From positions 1 through 64,000 of the forward strand of contig CADCKD010000002.1 in NCBI GenBank assembly GCA_902801985.1: DNA of 64,000 nt, read 5' to 3'. The notes under the pieces are model-generated. The model ran no database searches. It saw nothing but the letters and a program-made list of their open reading frames with translations, and was not told the origin of the DNA. The translations under genes were made by a program, and so were the position numbers. Source of the stretch: an uncultured bacterium. Lineage in GTDB: Bacteria; Cyanobacteriota; Vampirovibrionia; Gastranaerophilales; Gastranaerophilaceae. Shown here in pieces: positions 26,560-35,909 of this stretch. Within the stretch, counting starts at the first letter, position 1, and each line of letters opens with the position of its first letter.

Positions 26560-27630
26560 ATGTATCAAGATTTAAAATTACAAGCGCTTGCAATAGGCTC
26601 TTTGCCGTACACAGACATAAATTCTGCCATAAATCTTATAAAAAAAGATTTTAGCGAAATTCCATTTGTCCCCCAACTAATAAATATAAGCAAAAACGAA
26701 GATATGATAATACAATTCTTCGAAGGCTTACCGGCTTTCAAACCGGAAAAACCGGAAGAGTTTAAACTTGATATTGAAAATGAAGATTTTATTTTGGGCT
26801 TAGAAACATTCTTATCCGATTATGAAGAAATTATATCGGATATTAATAGCCCCGTACTAGAGAAATACGCTATCAGTAAAAACTTCTCTCACGCATTCGA
26901 ACAATTTACGAAAATAATACAAAATAGCAAACCCAAATATGCGAAAGCACAAATTGTGGGACCATTCACACTTCTTACAACATTAACTGATCCTGAGGGG
27001 AATTATGCCATTTATGATGAAACGTACAAAGAAATTATTACTAAACTGCTAATATTAAAGGCATTATGGCAAATCAAATGTATTAAAGATGCAAATCCTG
27101 ATACTACGCCGATAATCTTTATGGATGAACCTACGCTATCCCAGCTTGGGACATCTGCATATTTATCTGTTGATGTTAATGAAGTCATTAAAACAATTAA
27201 AGAAATCTCCGAAATTATAAAATCTAATGGTGGAATTAGTGCCATTCATTGCTGCGGGAAATTTGATTGGGAAATATTAACCAAAACTAATGTCAATATT
27301 ATTGATTTTGATGCCTATTCATTCTCAGAAAATATCACTCTATACAAACAAAACATAGAAGCTTTTTTGAATAAAGACGGCAAAATAGGCTGGGGGATTG
27401 TTCCTACATCAGATGATAAGCTTTTGAATAAATTAAATATAGATACACTAATAAAAAAATATACAGACTCTGTAAACAATTTGACTAAAATAGGGATTGA
27501 TGAGAAACTAATCATAGACAATTCAATATTAACACCTTCATGCGGGGCCGGCTCGCTGAGTATAAAAGGAGCAGAGCGTGCAATGGATTTGGTTTTTGAA
27601 TTGTCAAACGAATTGAAAAAGAGGTTTTAA
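26560..27630 (+). CDS. MetE/UroD-superfamily methyltransferase-like protein
   Basis: 356 residues after a GAGG site. The start LKLQALAIGSLPYTDINSAI and AQIVGPFTLLTTLTDPEG match cobalamin-independent methionine synthase-like barrels. Likely zinc ligands are in ISAIHCCGKFDW and in TPSCGAGSLS near the end. Members of this group move methyl groups to or from thiols or corrinoids. It is not full MetE, which is twice as long. The CooC-like gene starts two bases after it, so the two form an operon, perhaps with a corrinoid-linked methyl route that also uses the 19982 protein. Confidence 0.75.
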   Translation: MYQDLKLQALAIGSLPYTDINSAINLIKKDFSEIPFVPQLINISKNEDMIIQFFEGLPAFKPEKPEEFKLDIENEDFILGLETFLSDYEEIISDINSPVLEKYAISKNFSHAFEQFTKIIQNSKPKYAKAQIVGPFTLLTTLTDPEGNYAIYDETYKEIITKLLILKALWQIKCIKDANPDTTPIIFMDEPTLSQLGTSAYLSVDVNEVIKTIKEISEIIKSNGGISAIHCCGKFDWEILTKTNVNIIDFDAYSFSENITLYKQNIEAFLNKDGKIGWGIVPTSDDKLLNKLNIDTLIKKYTDSVNNLTKIGIDEKLIIDNSILTPSCGAGSLSIKGAERAMDLVFELSNELKKRF

Positions 27631-27632
27631 AT

Positions 27633-28376
27633 TTGACAGTAAAATTAGCAATTACCGGAAAAGGCGGAAGCGGAAAGACAACTATCGTCAAAGCATTTAT
27701 GCATATTTTTGAAGAAATGTATCCGGGGAAATCCATATTATTATTTGATAATGACTTAACAAGTGAACTTGCACACAGCTTTGGATTAGACATAAGAAAT
27801 ACTATTTACGGTATCAGAAGCGGAAAGCACGAATATAAAACCGGCATCCCCGAAGATATGAGCAAACAAGAATTTATTGAATGGGCTATGGAAGACATTA
27901 TTGTTTCAATAAATGATAATGTTGATATTATTGAATCTTGGTTTGTTGGTTCAAAAGATTGCAGATGTCCTATAACAAAACTTATAAATGATGCCGTTGA
28001 AAAATTAATTAACAGATATGATTTTGTAATCTTTGATTGCGAATTTGATTTGAAATATCTTAACCAACTGGTAGACATAGATATTGATTCAACAATTATT
28101 GTAGCAAACCCGACAGAAGAATCTGCACATCTTGCACAACGTATAAAAGAATTCAGTTCAAAACATGCCGCCGGTAATCAACTTGGTGTTGTAATAAACA
28201 AAATAGACAACAGCAAAATGTCTATGTTATCAGAGCTTTTGAGAAAATACGGACTTGATATCATTGGAGCTATTCCATACGACAAAACACTTGAAGAAAA
28301 TTCTGTTTCAAAAGAATCTAAAATAGTTCAAGACTCTATAAAAGCATTTTATTCAAGATTAAATCTACCGCAATAA
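27633..28376 (+). CDS. CooC-like P-loop ATPase
   Basis: 247 residues starting at a TTG two bases after the previous stop. The deviant Walker A motif LAITGKGGSGKTTIVKAF identifies the MinD/CooC group. LLFDNDLTSELAHSFGL is the switch I region, and FVIFDCEFDLKYL the Walker B part. Two cysteines (KDCRCPITK) may hold a metal between subunits, as in CooC dimers. CooC proteins load nickel into carbon monoxide dehydrogenase; here no such enzyme is nearby, so the client may be the corrinoid/methyl system. Confidence 0.8.
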   Translation: MTVKLAITGKGGSGKTTIVKAFMHIFEEMYPGKSILLFDNDLTSELAHSFGLDIRNTIYGIRSGKHEYKTGIPEDMSKQEFIEWAMEDIIVSINDNVDIIESWFVGSKDCRCPITKLINDAVEKLINRYDFVIFDCEFDLKYLNQLVDIDIDSTIIVANPTEESAHLAQRIKEFSSKHAAGNQLGVVINKIDNSKMSMLSELLRKYGLDIIGAIPYDKTLEENSVSKESKIVQDSIKAFYSRLNLPQ

Positions 28377-28442
28377 ATTAAAGTTTTTTAATAATATGAC
28401 GTATATAATCATGACAATTCATAATTCACAGAGGTATTTGAA

Positions 28443-28814
28443 ATGTTTAACTACGTAAACGGAAATCCTTTCGGTCAAAAAATTGAATCCGCAGTATCTA
28501 CAGGTCAAGGTCAACAACAAAAAAAACAACAGCAAGAAGATGATGACGAAAAAAGATACTTGGAAGATGATGACCAAGACGAAGTTACAATAAGCCAATT
28601 ACCTGAGCTTAGCGAGGATGATGTAAATTACCTCGTTAACGAATACAAAACAAAACTTAAAAATGAACACGAAGACAATGAAAAAGTTCTTCAAAAAATA
28701 GACAAATTTTTTGGGAAATTTGATGTGAAAAGGTTTATGAAACAAAACCCTCATATGACTGCATCCGATTTTAATATGATAATGTTTAACGAAACATCAA
28801 GATTTATAAACTAA
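28443..28814 (+). CDS. Hypothetical acidic protein with Gln/Lys tract
   Basis: 123 residues, GAGG upstream. The start is MFNYVNGNPFGQKIESAVST, followed by a Gln/Lys tract and a strongly acidic run (EDDDEKRYLEDDDQDEV). The second half is helical (DDVNYLVNEYKTKL, KIDKFFGKFDVKRFMKQNPH). No signal or membrane helix. The family is not recognised. It is convergent with a pseudopilin gene. Confidence 0.65.
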   Translation: MFNYVNGNPFGQKIESAVSTGQGQQQKKQQQEDDDEKRYLEDDDQDEVTISQLPELSEDDVNYLVNEYKTKLKNEHEDNEKVLQKIDKFFGKFDVKRFMKQNPHMTASDFNMIMFNETSRFIN

Positions 28815-28826
28815 TATTAAAATAAA

Positions 28827-29621
28827 CTATCTTTCGACACCTATAACTTTTTTGAATAATTTCATCTGAGGATCATCATCACCTACAAGTAATTCATACG
28901 GATAAATGTCAATTTGTCTTGGGGTTACACGTGTTAGACCATTACCTCGTTCTATGATATTAGCATCTGAAAGATAAAATGACATATGAAAAATATCTTT
29001 ACCAATCATATTAGGCTTTTTTGCGCCATTTGTATCTATATAAAACGAATGTGCTTCCGGTGTAAAAATTATATTAGTAAAACGAGGACGTCCCTTTATC
29101 ATAAAAAATGCACCGTCTTTCAATATGTATATACGGGCCGGATTTATACCGGCTTGTATGACTACAGTACGATATTTACCAAGTTCCGTATTGTTAAAAT
29201 CTTTATCACCAGAAATTTCGGCAAAATTTATCCATCTGGTAGCACCCATAAGTTTCATCATATCAGGAATTAGACCATTTATACCAAGGATAATAGAATT
29301 ATCCTTTCCATCCTTAATTTCGTTATAACAACCACTGGCTGTTTCATGCAACTCTGAATTTGCAGGTATACGATTAAAATACTTTTTTCTAAGGTTTTCG
29401 TCAGTCTCAACCCTGTAACACTGGTATATTTTTTCAACTTGAACTGTATCAAGCGCAGCTGACAACCTTGCATACATTGCTTTAAATCTTGCAATGTTTT
29501 CCTGATCTCCGACACGATTATTCAACGTAGGTATCGTCATTGCCGCAAGAACACCAATTAAACCAATAGTAATCAAAACTTCAGCCAACGTAAATGCGTT
29601 TTTTTTATTAAAAATTTTCAT
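28827..29621 (-). CDS. Type IV pilin-like (pseudopilin) protein
   Basis: 264 residues if started at the ATG at 29621, which places the leader MKIFNKKNA just before the cleavage site. The prepilin motif is KNAFTLAEVLITIGLIGVLA, with the glutamate at mature position 5. The C-terminal part holds FYIDTNGAKKPNMIGKDIF, a motif shared with three other pilin-like proteins at 52-54 kb. Products are processed by PilD-type peptidase and assembled into pili or a type II-like secretion pseudopilus. No assembly ATPase is nearby. Confidence 0.85.
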   Translation of the reverse strand: MKIFNKKNAFTLAEVLITIGLIGVLAAMTIPTLNNRVGDQENIARFKAMYARLSAALDTVQVEKIYQCYRVETDENLRKKYFNRIPANSELHETASGCYNEIKDGKDNSIILGINGLIPDMMKLMGATRWINFAEISGDKDFNNTELGKYRTVVIQAGINPARIYILKDGAFFMIKGRPRFTNIIFTPEAHSFYIDTNGAKKPNMIGKDIFHMSFYLSDANIIERGNGLTRVTPRQIDIYPYELLVGDDDPQMKLFKKVIGVER

Positions 29622-29682
29622 AATATAAATCCCATAACATAATCCATATTTACATTTTAACACATTTTTGTATAAGGGTCAA

Positions 29683-30597
29683 TTATGCACGAGGATGTGC
29701 CTCATTATAAACATCTTTCATGTGCTGCATAGAAATATGAGTATAAATTTGGGTATTAGAAATACTTGCGTGACCTAATAGTTCCTGAACAACCCTCAAA
29801 TCCGCTCCGTTTTCTATTAAATGCGTTGCAAAACTATGTCTGAACATGTGAGGAGTAACATGCTTCGGTAATTCAATTTTTTCGACAATATCGTTTATTA
29901 CATTTCTTATCATTCGTGTTTGAAGCCTATAACCGGTCTTATTTATAAAAACAGGAGTATTATCAGATATTGGCTCCAGTGTATAACCTTTTGCAACCAT
30001 TGGCCGCGCAAAATCAATGTATTTTTGTAAATAATCTTTAGCCTTATCTGTTATAAGAATTATTCTTTCTTTTGAACCTTTACCAAAAACTGTTATTTCA
30101 TTATTTTCAAGGTTTAAATTCCCAAAATTTAACCCGCTAAGCTCGGAAATACGCATCCCGCTTGCCCATAGAAGTTCCAGAATTGTACGATTTCTATATC
30201 CTGCCGGTGTATCTATGTTTATATTATTTAGTATATCCTCTACCTCCTCCGTTGTGAGGAATTTTGGCAACGATCTCGGTCGTTTGGGGGATATTATATT
30301 TTCTGCAGGATTTAATTCAATTTTTTTCTCTCTGAAAAGATATTTATAGAAAGTCCTTATGGATGCTATCTTTCGGGCAACTGTTGTTTTTTTGTAATTA
30401 AATTTTTGTAAAAAATGAAGATATTCACGAATTTTGGCAAAATTTGTATCACAACAGCTTGTTTCACCAAGCCATATTAAAAAAGCCTGAATATCAGTGC
30501 AATAGGCCTTTGCAGTATGTTGAGAAAAGTTCTTTTCTACGACAATATAAGCCCTAAAATCTTCTAAATTTTTTTTTGACTCCGTATTTAAACCCAT
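29683..30597 (-). CDS. Tyrosine recombinase XerC/XerD-like
   Basis: 304 residues, the usual length. The N-terminal core-binding domain (FRAYIVVEKNFSQHTAKAYC) is followed by the catalytic domain with the arginine in LLWASGMRISELSGL, lysine in VFGKGSKERIILI, HMFRHSFATHLIENG (H-x-x-R), LGHASISNTQIYTHIS (histidine and the tyrosine nucleophile). Xer enzymes resolve chromosome dimers at dif. No dif or phage signature was seen here, and the gene lies among housekeeping genes, so it is likely the host enzyme; whether C or D cannot be settled. Confidence 0.92.
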   Translation of the reverse strand: MGLNTESKKNLEDFRAYIVVEKNFSQHTAKAYCTDIQAFLIWLGETSCCDTNFAKIREYLHFLQKFNYKKTTVARKIASIRTFYKYLFREKKIELNPAENIISPKRPRSLPKFLTTEEVEDILNNINIDTPAGYRNRTILELLWASGMRISELSGLNFGNLNLENNEITVFGKGSKERIILITDKAKDYLQKYIDFARPMVAKGYTLEPISDNTPVFINKTGYRLQTRMIRNVINDIVEKIELPKHVTPHMFRHSFATHLIENGADLRVVQELLGHASISNTQIYTHISMQHMKDVYNEAHPRA

Positions 30598-30687
30598 AAA
30601 CATTCTCTATTGCTTTTTTAACATAACTATTATACAATAACTTTATAAGAATTAGAATATATTAAGCTAGAAGGTTAGGAGAAAACA

Positions 30688-31461
30688 ATGAATTGTAAAA
30701 AATTATTAGTAACATCAATGATTTTGGCTTCCGCCGTCCTTTGTGCATCCCAATCGTTTGCTGCTGAACCTATAAAAGCACAAGTTTCTAAAAACTATGT
30801 TGATATCAGCAGAATGATTGAATACAACAACTATGAAGATGCTGACAAATTGTTAAAAGAAATTTTAACAGCTAACCCGAATGATTTAGACGCGAAAGCA
30901 TTGAAATTGATGTCAGAAGCAAAACAGTGGAAATTAGCACCTGCTCAAGCAGAATTAGACAAGTTATTAAAGAAATATCCTAATAACCCTCAATTCCACT
31001 ACGCTCAAGGTTTAGTTTATTTGATGCGTGAAACATCATCTGACGTTGAGTATATTAAAAATATTACAAACTTATCAAATGCTGCTATTCAAGAATTTGT
31101 AACAGCAGTAGGCCTAGATAGTACTTATTACCAAGCATACAACGCTATGGGTGTTGCTACATTAAAACTTGGTAACAAAAAAGATGCACAGGATTTATTC
31201 AATGTTGCATTGAAAATTAACCCTGAATTTGCACCTGCATATGACAACCTTGGTAATATCGCTATGATAGACGGCGATTTAGACCAAGCTGAAAAATACT
31301 ATTTAGAATCAATCAAATATAACTCTCACAACCCAACTTCTATGTACCACATGGGGCAAGTAGAAGCAAGACGTGGAGATTATACAAAAGCATTAACTTG
31401 GTTGAACCACTCACTGCATATCAACCCTCAATCATCTCCTGGATGGAACTTGCAGGGTTAA
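30688..31461 (+). CDS. Secreted TPR protein, N-terminal part of a gene broken by an in-frame stop
   Basis: 257 residues after AGGAG. A signal peptide (LLVTSMILASAVLCASQSFA) precedes TPR repeats (for example AYNAMGVATLKLGNKKDAQD, YDNLGNIAMIDGDLDQAEKY). The frame stops at a TAA (31459-31461) in the middle of a repeat, GWNLQG. Downstream codons continue the same repeat in the same frame (LYLKQGN...). A single change, for example CAA to TAA, explains it. It may be a recent nonsense mutation, an error in the sequence, or a functional short form. Confidence 0.8.
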   Translation: MNCKKLLVTSMILASAVLCASQSFAAEPIKAQVSKNYVDISRMIEYNNYEDADKLLKEILTANPNDLDAKALKLMSEAKQWKLAPAQAELDKLLKKYPNNPQFHYAQGLVYLMRETSSDVEYIKNITNLSNAAIQEFVTAVGLDSTYYQAYNAMGVATLKLGNKKDAQDLFNVALKINPEFAPAYDNLGNIAMIDGDLDQAEKYYLESIKYNSHNPTSMYHMGQVEARRGDYTKALTWLNHSLHINPQSSPGWNLQG

Positions 31462-31467
31462 TTATAC

Positions 31468-32490
31468 TTGAAACAAGGTAACCAAGCTGCTGCAATCAAT
31501 TCATTCAAAAAAGCAAAATACGTAAAACCTGAAAACTTCAGACCATACGTTAACTTGGCTGGTGTTTATGAAAACAGATCAGACCACGAATTTGCTATGG
31601 AAGAATTGAAAACAGCTATTATCTTGAACCCTAACTACAAAGAAGGTATTTTCAGAGTTGCTAATATGTCATTAGAAACTAAAAAATACCAACAAGCTCT
31701 TGAATACTATTCAAGATTGTTAGGCGATGCAACTTATAATAATGATGCTATCATCGGTTTAGCAAATACATATTATGAAATGGCTAAAGATACCGCAGAT
31801 AGCCGTGATTATACAACTAACAAAGACGTTTACTTAGCTTATGATTATGTAAATGAAGCTATTCAAAGAACTCCAAATGATTTGAAACTTCACTTAGCAA
31901 AAATCAAATTAGGTAAATTAACTCACCAAATGGAATTAACTGAAGAAAACTTGAACTATATTGTTCAATCTGCTTCAGACAGCTTAATGGATACAGTTAT
32001 CAAAGGTGAAGCATACTTATCACTCGGACGTGAAAAAGATGCTGTTTATACTTTTGAAAACGCAATCAACTTTGCTAACAGCATAGATGATGAATTATAC
32101 TTATCAGAAATTCTTGTTCAACACAAACAATTCAGAACAGCAAGAAAAGCTCTTCAAAAAGTGTTGATGGCTGAACCTGATAACAGAATTGCATTAAACG
32201 GTATTCACTATATTGACTTATGCGAGATGAAATCAAACGAATTCTTTGAAATTGCATTACGTCAATACAAAGAAGGCAATTATGCTTCAACGGTTGAATA
32301 TTGTAACAGAGCAATCGACTTCTATCACAATGCACCATCAATTGCTAAGTTGAAAGCTCAAGCATACGAAGCTGAAAAGAACTACGAAGGTGCTGTTAAG
32401 TACTATACTCAATACTTAGCTCTTGCTCCAAATGCATCTGATAAAGCTGCAGTTGAACAAAGAATCCAAGTATTCAGACAACGTATGTAA
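31468..32490 (+). CDS. C-terminal part of the interrupted TPR protein
   Basis: 340 residues if restarted at the TTG at 31468; GCAGGG lies about ten bases upstream, so reinitiation is possible. About nine further TPR repeats continue without loss (AAINSFKKAKYVKPENFRPY, VNLAGVYENRSDHEFAMEEL) and end at a normal stop with a terminator. Codon use and repeat consensus are intact, so the break must be recent. Together the two parts make a protein of about 600 residues. Confidence 0.7.
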   Translation: MKQGNQAAAINSFKKAKYVKPENFRPYVNLAGVYENRSDHEFAMEELKTAIILNPNYKEGIFRVANMSLETKKYQQALEYYSRLLGDATYNNDAIIGLANTYYEMAKDTADSRDYTTNKDVYLAYDYVNEAIQRTPNDLKLHLAKIKLGKLTHQMELTEENLNYIVQSASDSLMDTVIKGEAYLSLGREKDAVYTFENAINFANSIDDELYLSEILVQHKQFRTARKALQKVLMAEPDNRIALNGIHYIDLCEMKSNEFFEIALRQYKEGNYASTVEYCNRAIDFYHNAPSIAKLKAQAYEAEKNYEGAVKYYTQYLALAPNASDKAAVEQRIQVFRQRM

Positions 32491-32508
32491 TCAAATTATG
32501 ATAAATTA

Positions 32509-32544
32509 TTAAGGCACTAAGGTATTCAGAGCTTAGTGCCTTAA
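32509..32544 (+). terminator. Terminator of the TPR gene
   Basis: TTAAGGCACTAAG and its perfect 13-bp complement with a ten-base loop, followed by TATTAT. Confidence 0.75.
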
Positions 32545-32576
32545 TATTATCTAAAAGTATTAAAGTCTTTAGGGAT

Positions 32577-32825
32577 ATGAAAAAATTTGATATAAGAAAA
32601 ACATTTGAAACGTTTATGCAAGAGCCTCTTAGTATTTTAACTGAGGGGTTGTTTCAAATTGTGAACATACAATCCCCAAATATATTTGAAAAATCTTTTA
32701 ATATTGATTTTGTTAAAGGCAAAACACAATTAACCATTGTCAACAATGATAAAATGTGCAATCTTTTTCAAAGCGTTTTACACAGAAGAAAAGTACTTGA
32801 ACAAAAGGAAAAAGTTCAAAAATAG
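32577..32825 (+). CDS. Small hypothetical protein
   Basis: 82 residues; AGGG stands close before the ATG. The sequence (MKKFDIRKTFETFMQEPLS) is basic and amphipathic, with two beta-like stretches (FNIDFVKGKTQLTIVNNDK). One cysteine, no signal. Convergent with dapL. Unknown family, and the weak start makes it less certain. Confidence 0.5.
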   Translation: MKKFDIRKTFETFMQEPLSILTEGLFQIVNIQSPNIFEKSFNIDFVKGKTQLTIVNNDKMCNLFQSVLHRRKVLEQKEKVQK

Positions 32826-32840
32826 CCTTCTGTTGTTTAT

Positions 32841-34022
32841 TTAGCTTAAATATTTATCAAGTCTTTCAACAGCTTCTTTTGTATTTTCTTTGCTGCCAAA
32901 AGAAGTTAGCCTAAAGTACTTTTCACCATTTTTGCCAAATCCTGCTCCGGGAGTTCCAACAATTTGTATATTTTCTAATAAGCTGTCGAAAAACTCCCAA
33001 GAGTCCATATTATTAGGACATCTTAACCAAATATACGGTGAATGCTTTCCGCCAATATGCCAGATATTGTGTTTTGTTAAAACATCTGAAATTAATTTTG
33101 CATTCTCTTTATAATAATCAAGATTTTCTTTAATTTGTTTTTGTCCATTCGGTGAAAACACAGCTTGCGCACCTTTTTGAACAATATAAGGCACGCCGTT
33201 AAACTTAGTTGTTTGACGTCTTAGCCACATTTTATTCAAATTCATATCACCAAATTCAAGAGTTTTTGGAACAACAGTCCAACCGCATCTTGTACCGGTA
33301 AAACCTGCCATTTTAGAAAATGAGCAGAACTCTATTGCGCAAGTTTTTGCTCCTTCAATTTCAAAGATACTTCTTGGTAAACTTGCATCAGTTATAAAGC
33401 ATTCATAAGCAGCATCAAATAATATGACTGCGTTATTTTTATTTGCATAATCAACCCATTTTTTTAATTGTTCTTTATTATACACCGCACCTGTCGGATT
33501 ATTTGGTGAGCAAAGATATATTATATCTGCTTTTATATTATCATTAGGCATTGGCAGGAAATCATTCTGCGCATTTGCATCAATAAATTCTATTTCGCAA
33601 CCTGCCATAGTGTTTGTATCAACGTAAACTGGATACACCGGATCAGGAACAAGTACACGATTATCTTTATCAAATAAATCCAAAATATTTCCAATATCTG
33701 ATTTTGCACCATCTGAAATAAATATTTCATCTATATCAAGATTTACATTATGTCCATTATAATAATTCTTAATTTCTTGTTTCAAAAAATCATATCCCTG
33801 CTCAGGACCGTAGCCGTGGAATGTTTCTTTAACACCCATTTCATCTGACGCAGATTTTAACGCATCAACGACTGCCTTGCACAAAGGTAATGTAACATCG
33901 CCTATCCCGAGTTTTATTATCTTTTTATCAGGATTTTTTTGAGAAAATTCATTTACTTTTTTGGCTATTGTTGAAAACAAATAACTTTGAGCAATATTTT
34001 TATAATTCTGATTAGCTTTCAT
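32841..34022 (-). CDS. dapL: LL-diaminopimelate aminotransferase
   Basis: 393 residues. The family blocks are present: IIKLGIGDVTLPLCKAVVDA, FHGYGPEQGYDFLKQEI, DEIFISDGAKSDIGNI, LCSPNNPTGAVYNKEQL, and the PLP lysine in EFCSFSKMAGFTGTRCGW. It converts tetrahydrodipicolinate and glutamate directly to LL-diaminopimelate, for lysine and peptidoglycan. The DapL route is used by cyanobacteria, plants, chlamydiae and some anaerobes, and supports the lineage call. It stands as a single gene. Confidence 0.96.
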   Translation of the reverse strand: MKANQNYKNIAQSYLFSTIAKKVNEFSQKNPDKKIIKLGIGDVTLPLCKAVVDALKSASDEMGVKETFHGYGPEQGYDFLKQEIKNYYNGHNVNLDIDEIFISDGAKSDIGNILDLFDKDNRVLVPDPVYPVYVDTNTMAGCEIEFIDANAQNDFLPMPNDNIKADIIYLCSPNNPTGAVYNKEQLKKWVDYANKNNAVILFDAAYECFITDASLPRSIFEIEGAKTCAIEFCSFSKMAGFTGTRCGWTVVPKTLEFGDMNLNKMWLRRQTTKFNGVPYIVQKGAQAVFSPNGQKQIKENLDYYKENAKLISDVLTKHNIWHIGGKHSPYIWLRCPNNMDSWEFFDSLLENIQIVGTPGAGFGKNGEKYFRLTSFGSKENTKEAVERLDKYLS

Positions 34023-34126
34023 TGTCCTATACTCCTCTTATTAAACTATTTATAACATAAAAAATGCTTATATAAAATATTATAAGAAATAATGTATCTA
34101 AATGATGATTTTTTGTAGATCATAAT

Positions 34127-34132
34127 TATAAT
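34127..34132 (+). promoter_or_regulatory. -10 element of a leaderless transcript
   Basis: TATAAT, six bases, then the ATG at 34139; no Shine-Dalgarno sequence. The -35 is weak. Confidence 0.5.
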
Positions 34133-34138
34133 ACTGTT

Positions 34139-34786
34139 ATGGCTAAGTATAAATTTTGGTTTGGAATACTACTAATTGCAATGCTGGCAAGTTCAGCACA
34201 AATTTGCTTTGCCAAAGATAAATTGCCTGTCGAAGGTAAAGGGTATATAGGTACACTGCCGGATTTGACTCGAGACTACGTGCCGGAAGAAAAACAGGAT
34301 AAAGTGCAAGTTATCCCTACCCCCGCAAAAGACTTTAATTCTGAAGGCGAAATAAAACCCGTACCCGATGATAATCCTACTTTCGTAAATATTATACTTA
34401 AACCGGACAAAACTTCTAAATATACAGCTGATTTAATGGAATTTATACCACTTTTAGAAAATATCTTCGATCTTATTGAAGAAGATAAAAATGTTCAATT
34501 TTTTAACGCAAAAGTCTTTTATTTCAACAAAAGTGTAGACTATTTTAGAGATAAATACGCAGATAAACCGGAAAGTGAATATTTAACATATAAAAAATTA
34601 ATGGAACTAAATATACACGCCCGCTCAATCGCACTCCTACGTTCCGAAGCAGCTAAATACAATCCTTATTTAGCTTATGGCAGCGAAGGATACATATACA
34701 ACCCTAATAATATTGAAGAACAGTTAGGATTTTTGAAAACAGAAATTGAACAAACAATATTGTTAATACGTGAATCCAATGAATAA
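34139..34786 (+). CDS. Hypothetical exported protein
   Basis: 215 residues. Signal peptide (YKFWFGILLIAMLASSAQIC, cut near CFA-KD). The mature part starts with a Pro-rich extended region (about 30-85), then a helical domain (LMEFIPLLENIFDLIEEDKN, NAKVFYFNKSVDYFRDKYAD) and ends in LKTEIEQTILLIRESNE. Unknown family. The start follows a -10 by six bases, so the message is probably leaderless. It is convergent with rpoD across a shared terminator. Confidence 0.75.
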   Translation: MAKYKFWFGILLIAMLASSAQICFAKDKLPVEGKGYIGTLPDLTRDYVPEEKQDKVQVIPTPAKDFNSEGEIKPVPDDNPTFVNIILKPDKTSKYTADLMEFIPLLENIFDLIEEDKNVQFFNAKVFYFNKSVDYFRDKYADKPESEYLTYKKLMELNIHARSIALLRSEAAKYNPYLAYGSEGYIYNPNNIEEQLGFLKTEIEQTILLIRESNE

Positions 34787-34820
34787 AAAGAATGACCCGA
34801 TAATTCGGGTCATTCTTTTT
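34785..34820. terminator. Bidirectional terminator
   Basis: AAAAAGAATGACCCGA and its perfect 16-bp complement around TAAT, between the 34139 gene and rpoD. Confidence 0.93.
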
Positions 34821-34823
34821 ATT

Positions 34824-35909
34824 TTATTCTACATATTCTTCTAAGCGTTTTTTACGATTTGGATGACGCAATTTTCTCAAGGCTTTTGCCTCAATCTGTC
34901 TGATACGCTCACGAGTAACTCCAAACAGCTGGCCAACTTCTTCTAAAGTTCTCTGTCTGCCGTCATCCATACCAAAACGTAATCTTAATACATCACGTTC
35001 TCTAGGAGAAAGCGTACACAAAACTTCTGCCAAATCTTCTTTTAACAATTCTGATGCCACCATTTTAACAGGTGCATCTGCTTCCTTATCTTCAATAAAA
35101 TCGCCCAAACGAGAATCTTCTTCTTTACCGATAGGAGTTTCCAATGATAAAGGTTCTTGTGCAATTTTTATAATTTCACGCAATTTTGAAATAGATACAT
35201 TCATTTCTGCTGCAAGTTCATCTTCAGTTGGCTTTCTTGAAAGGTCTTGAGCAAGTTTTCTTGTAACTTTTTTCAATTTATTAATAGTTTCAACCATATG
35301 AACAGGAATTCTAATTGTTCTTGCCTGATCTGCGATTGCACGTGTTATTGCTTGTCTAATCCACCATGTTGCGTATGTAGAGAATTTGAAACCTCTTTCA
35401 TGGTCAAATTTTTCAGCGGCTCTTATTAAACCTAAATTACCTTCTTGAATAAGGTCTAAGAACAACATTCCGCGACCAATGTACTTTTTAGCAATACTAA
35501 CAACCAAACGTAAGTTTGCTTGAACTAATTTACGTTTTGCAATTGCACCCGGAGTTCCGCCTTCTAAAATCTGTCTTGCAAGTTCAATTTCTTCATTTGC
35601 AGACAACAATTTTATGCGGCCAATTTCACGTAAATATAGTCTTACAGGGTCGTCAATAGCAACATTCTTTGGTATTTCCAAATCTCTTGGATCCGGTTCA
35701 TCAGACGAATGCATCATGTAAATATCGTCAGACGATACTTTATCACCCATTTTGGATGTGACAATATCCTCAATATTGTCTGTTGATATATCGACATTAA
35801 TGTAGCTTATATCACTATCCAAACCGTCTTCGGTAATATCATTTAAATCCATTGAATCCTCTTCTTCAATGCTGATAACTGAGGATCCTGATTGTCTTTT
35901 TCTTGTCAT
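34824..35909 (-). CDS. rpoD: Primary sigma factor (RpoD/SigA)
   Basis: 361 residues. After a short acidic N-terminus without the large region 1.1, region 1.2 ([20 protein letters not shown]), 2.1-2.4 ([40 protein letters not shown]), 3 ([13 protein letters not shown]) and 4 ([19 protein letters not shown]) are all complete. It directs RNA polymerase to TTGACA/TATAAT promoters, matching the hexamers seen here. It starts one base from the end of dnaG, the classic macromolecular-synthesis operon, without rpsU. Confidence 0.96.
   Translation of the reverse strand: MTRKRQSGSSVISIEEEDSMDLNDITEDGLDSDISYINVDISTDNIEDIVTSKMGDKVSSDDIYMMHSSDEPDPRDLEIPKNVAIDDPVRLYLREIGRIKLLSANEEIELARQILEGGTPGAIAKRKLVQANLRLVVSIAKKYIGRGMLFLDLIQEGNLGLIRAAEKFDHERGFKFSTYATWWIRQAITRAIADQARTIRIPVHMVETINKLKKVTRKLAQDLSRKPTEDELAAEMNVSISKLREIIKIAQEPLSLETPIGKEEDSRLGDFIEDKEADAPVKMVASELLKEDLAEVLCTLSPRERDVLRLRFGMDDGRQRTLEEVGQLFGVTRERIRQIEAKALRKLRHPNRKKRLEEYVE

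Noticed and set aside
27633-28376. MinD or ParA partition gene
   Set aside because: The cysteine pair and the methyltransferase neighbour fit the CooC group better, and no MinE, MinC or ParB is nearby.
29683-30597. Phage or integron integrase
   Set aside because: Length and motifs fit Xer, and no phage gene, att site or cassette is nearby.
31459-31461. Recoding of TAA as a sense codon
   Set aside because: TAA ends many intact genes in the window, including dapL-side neighbours and rplI, so a changed code is not credible.
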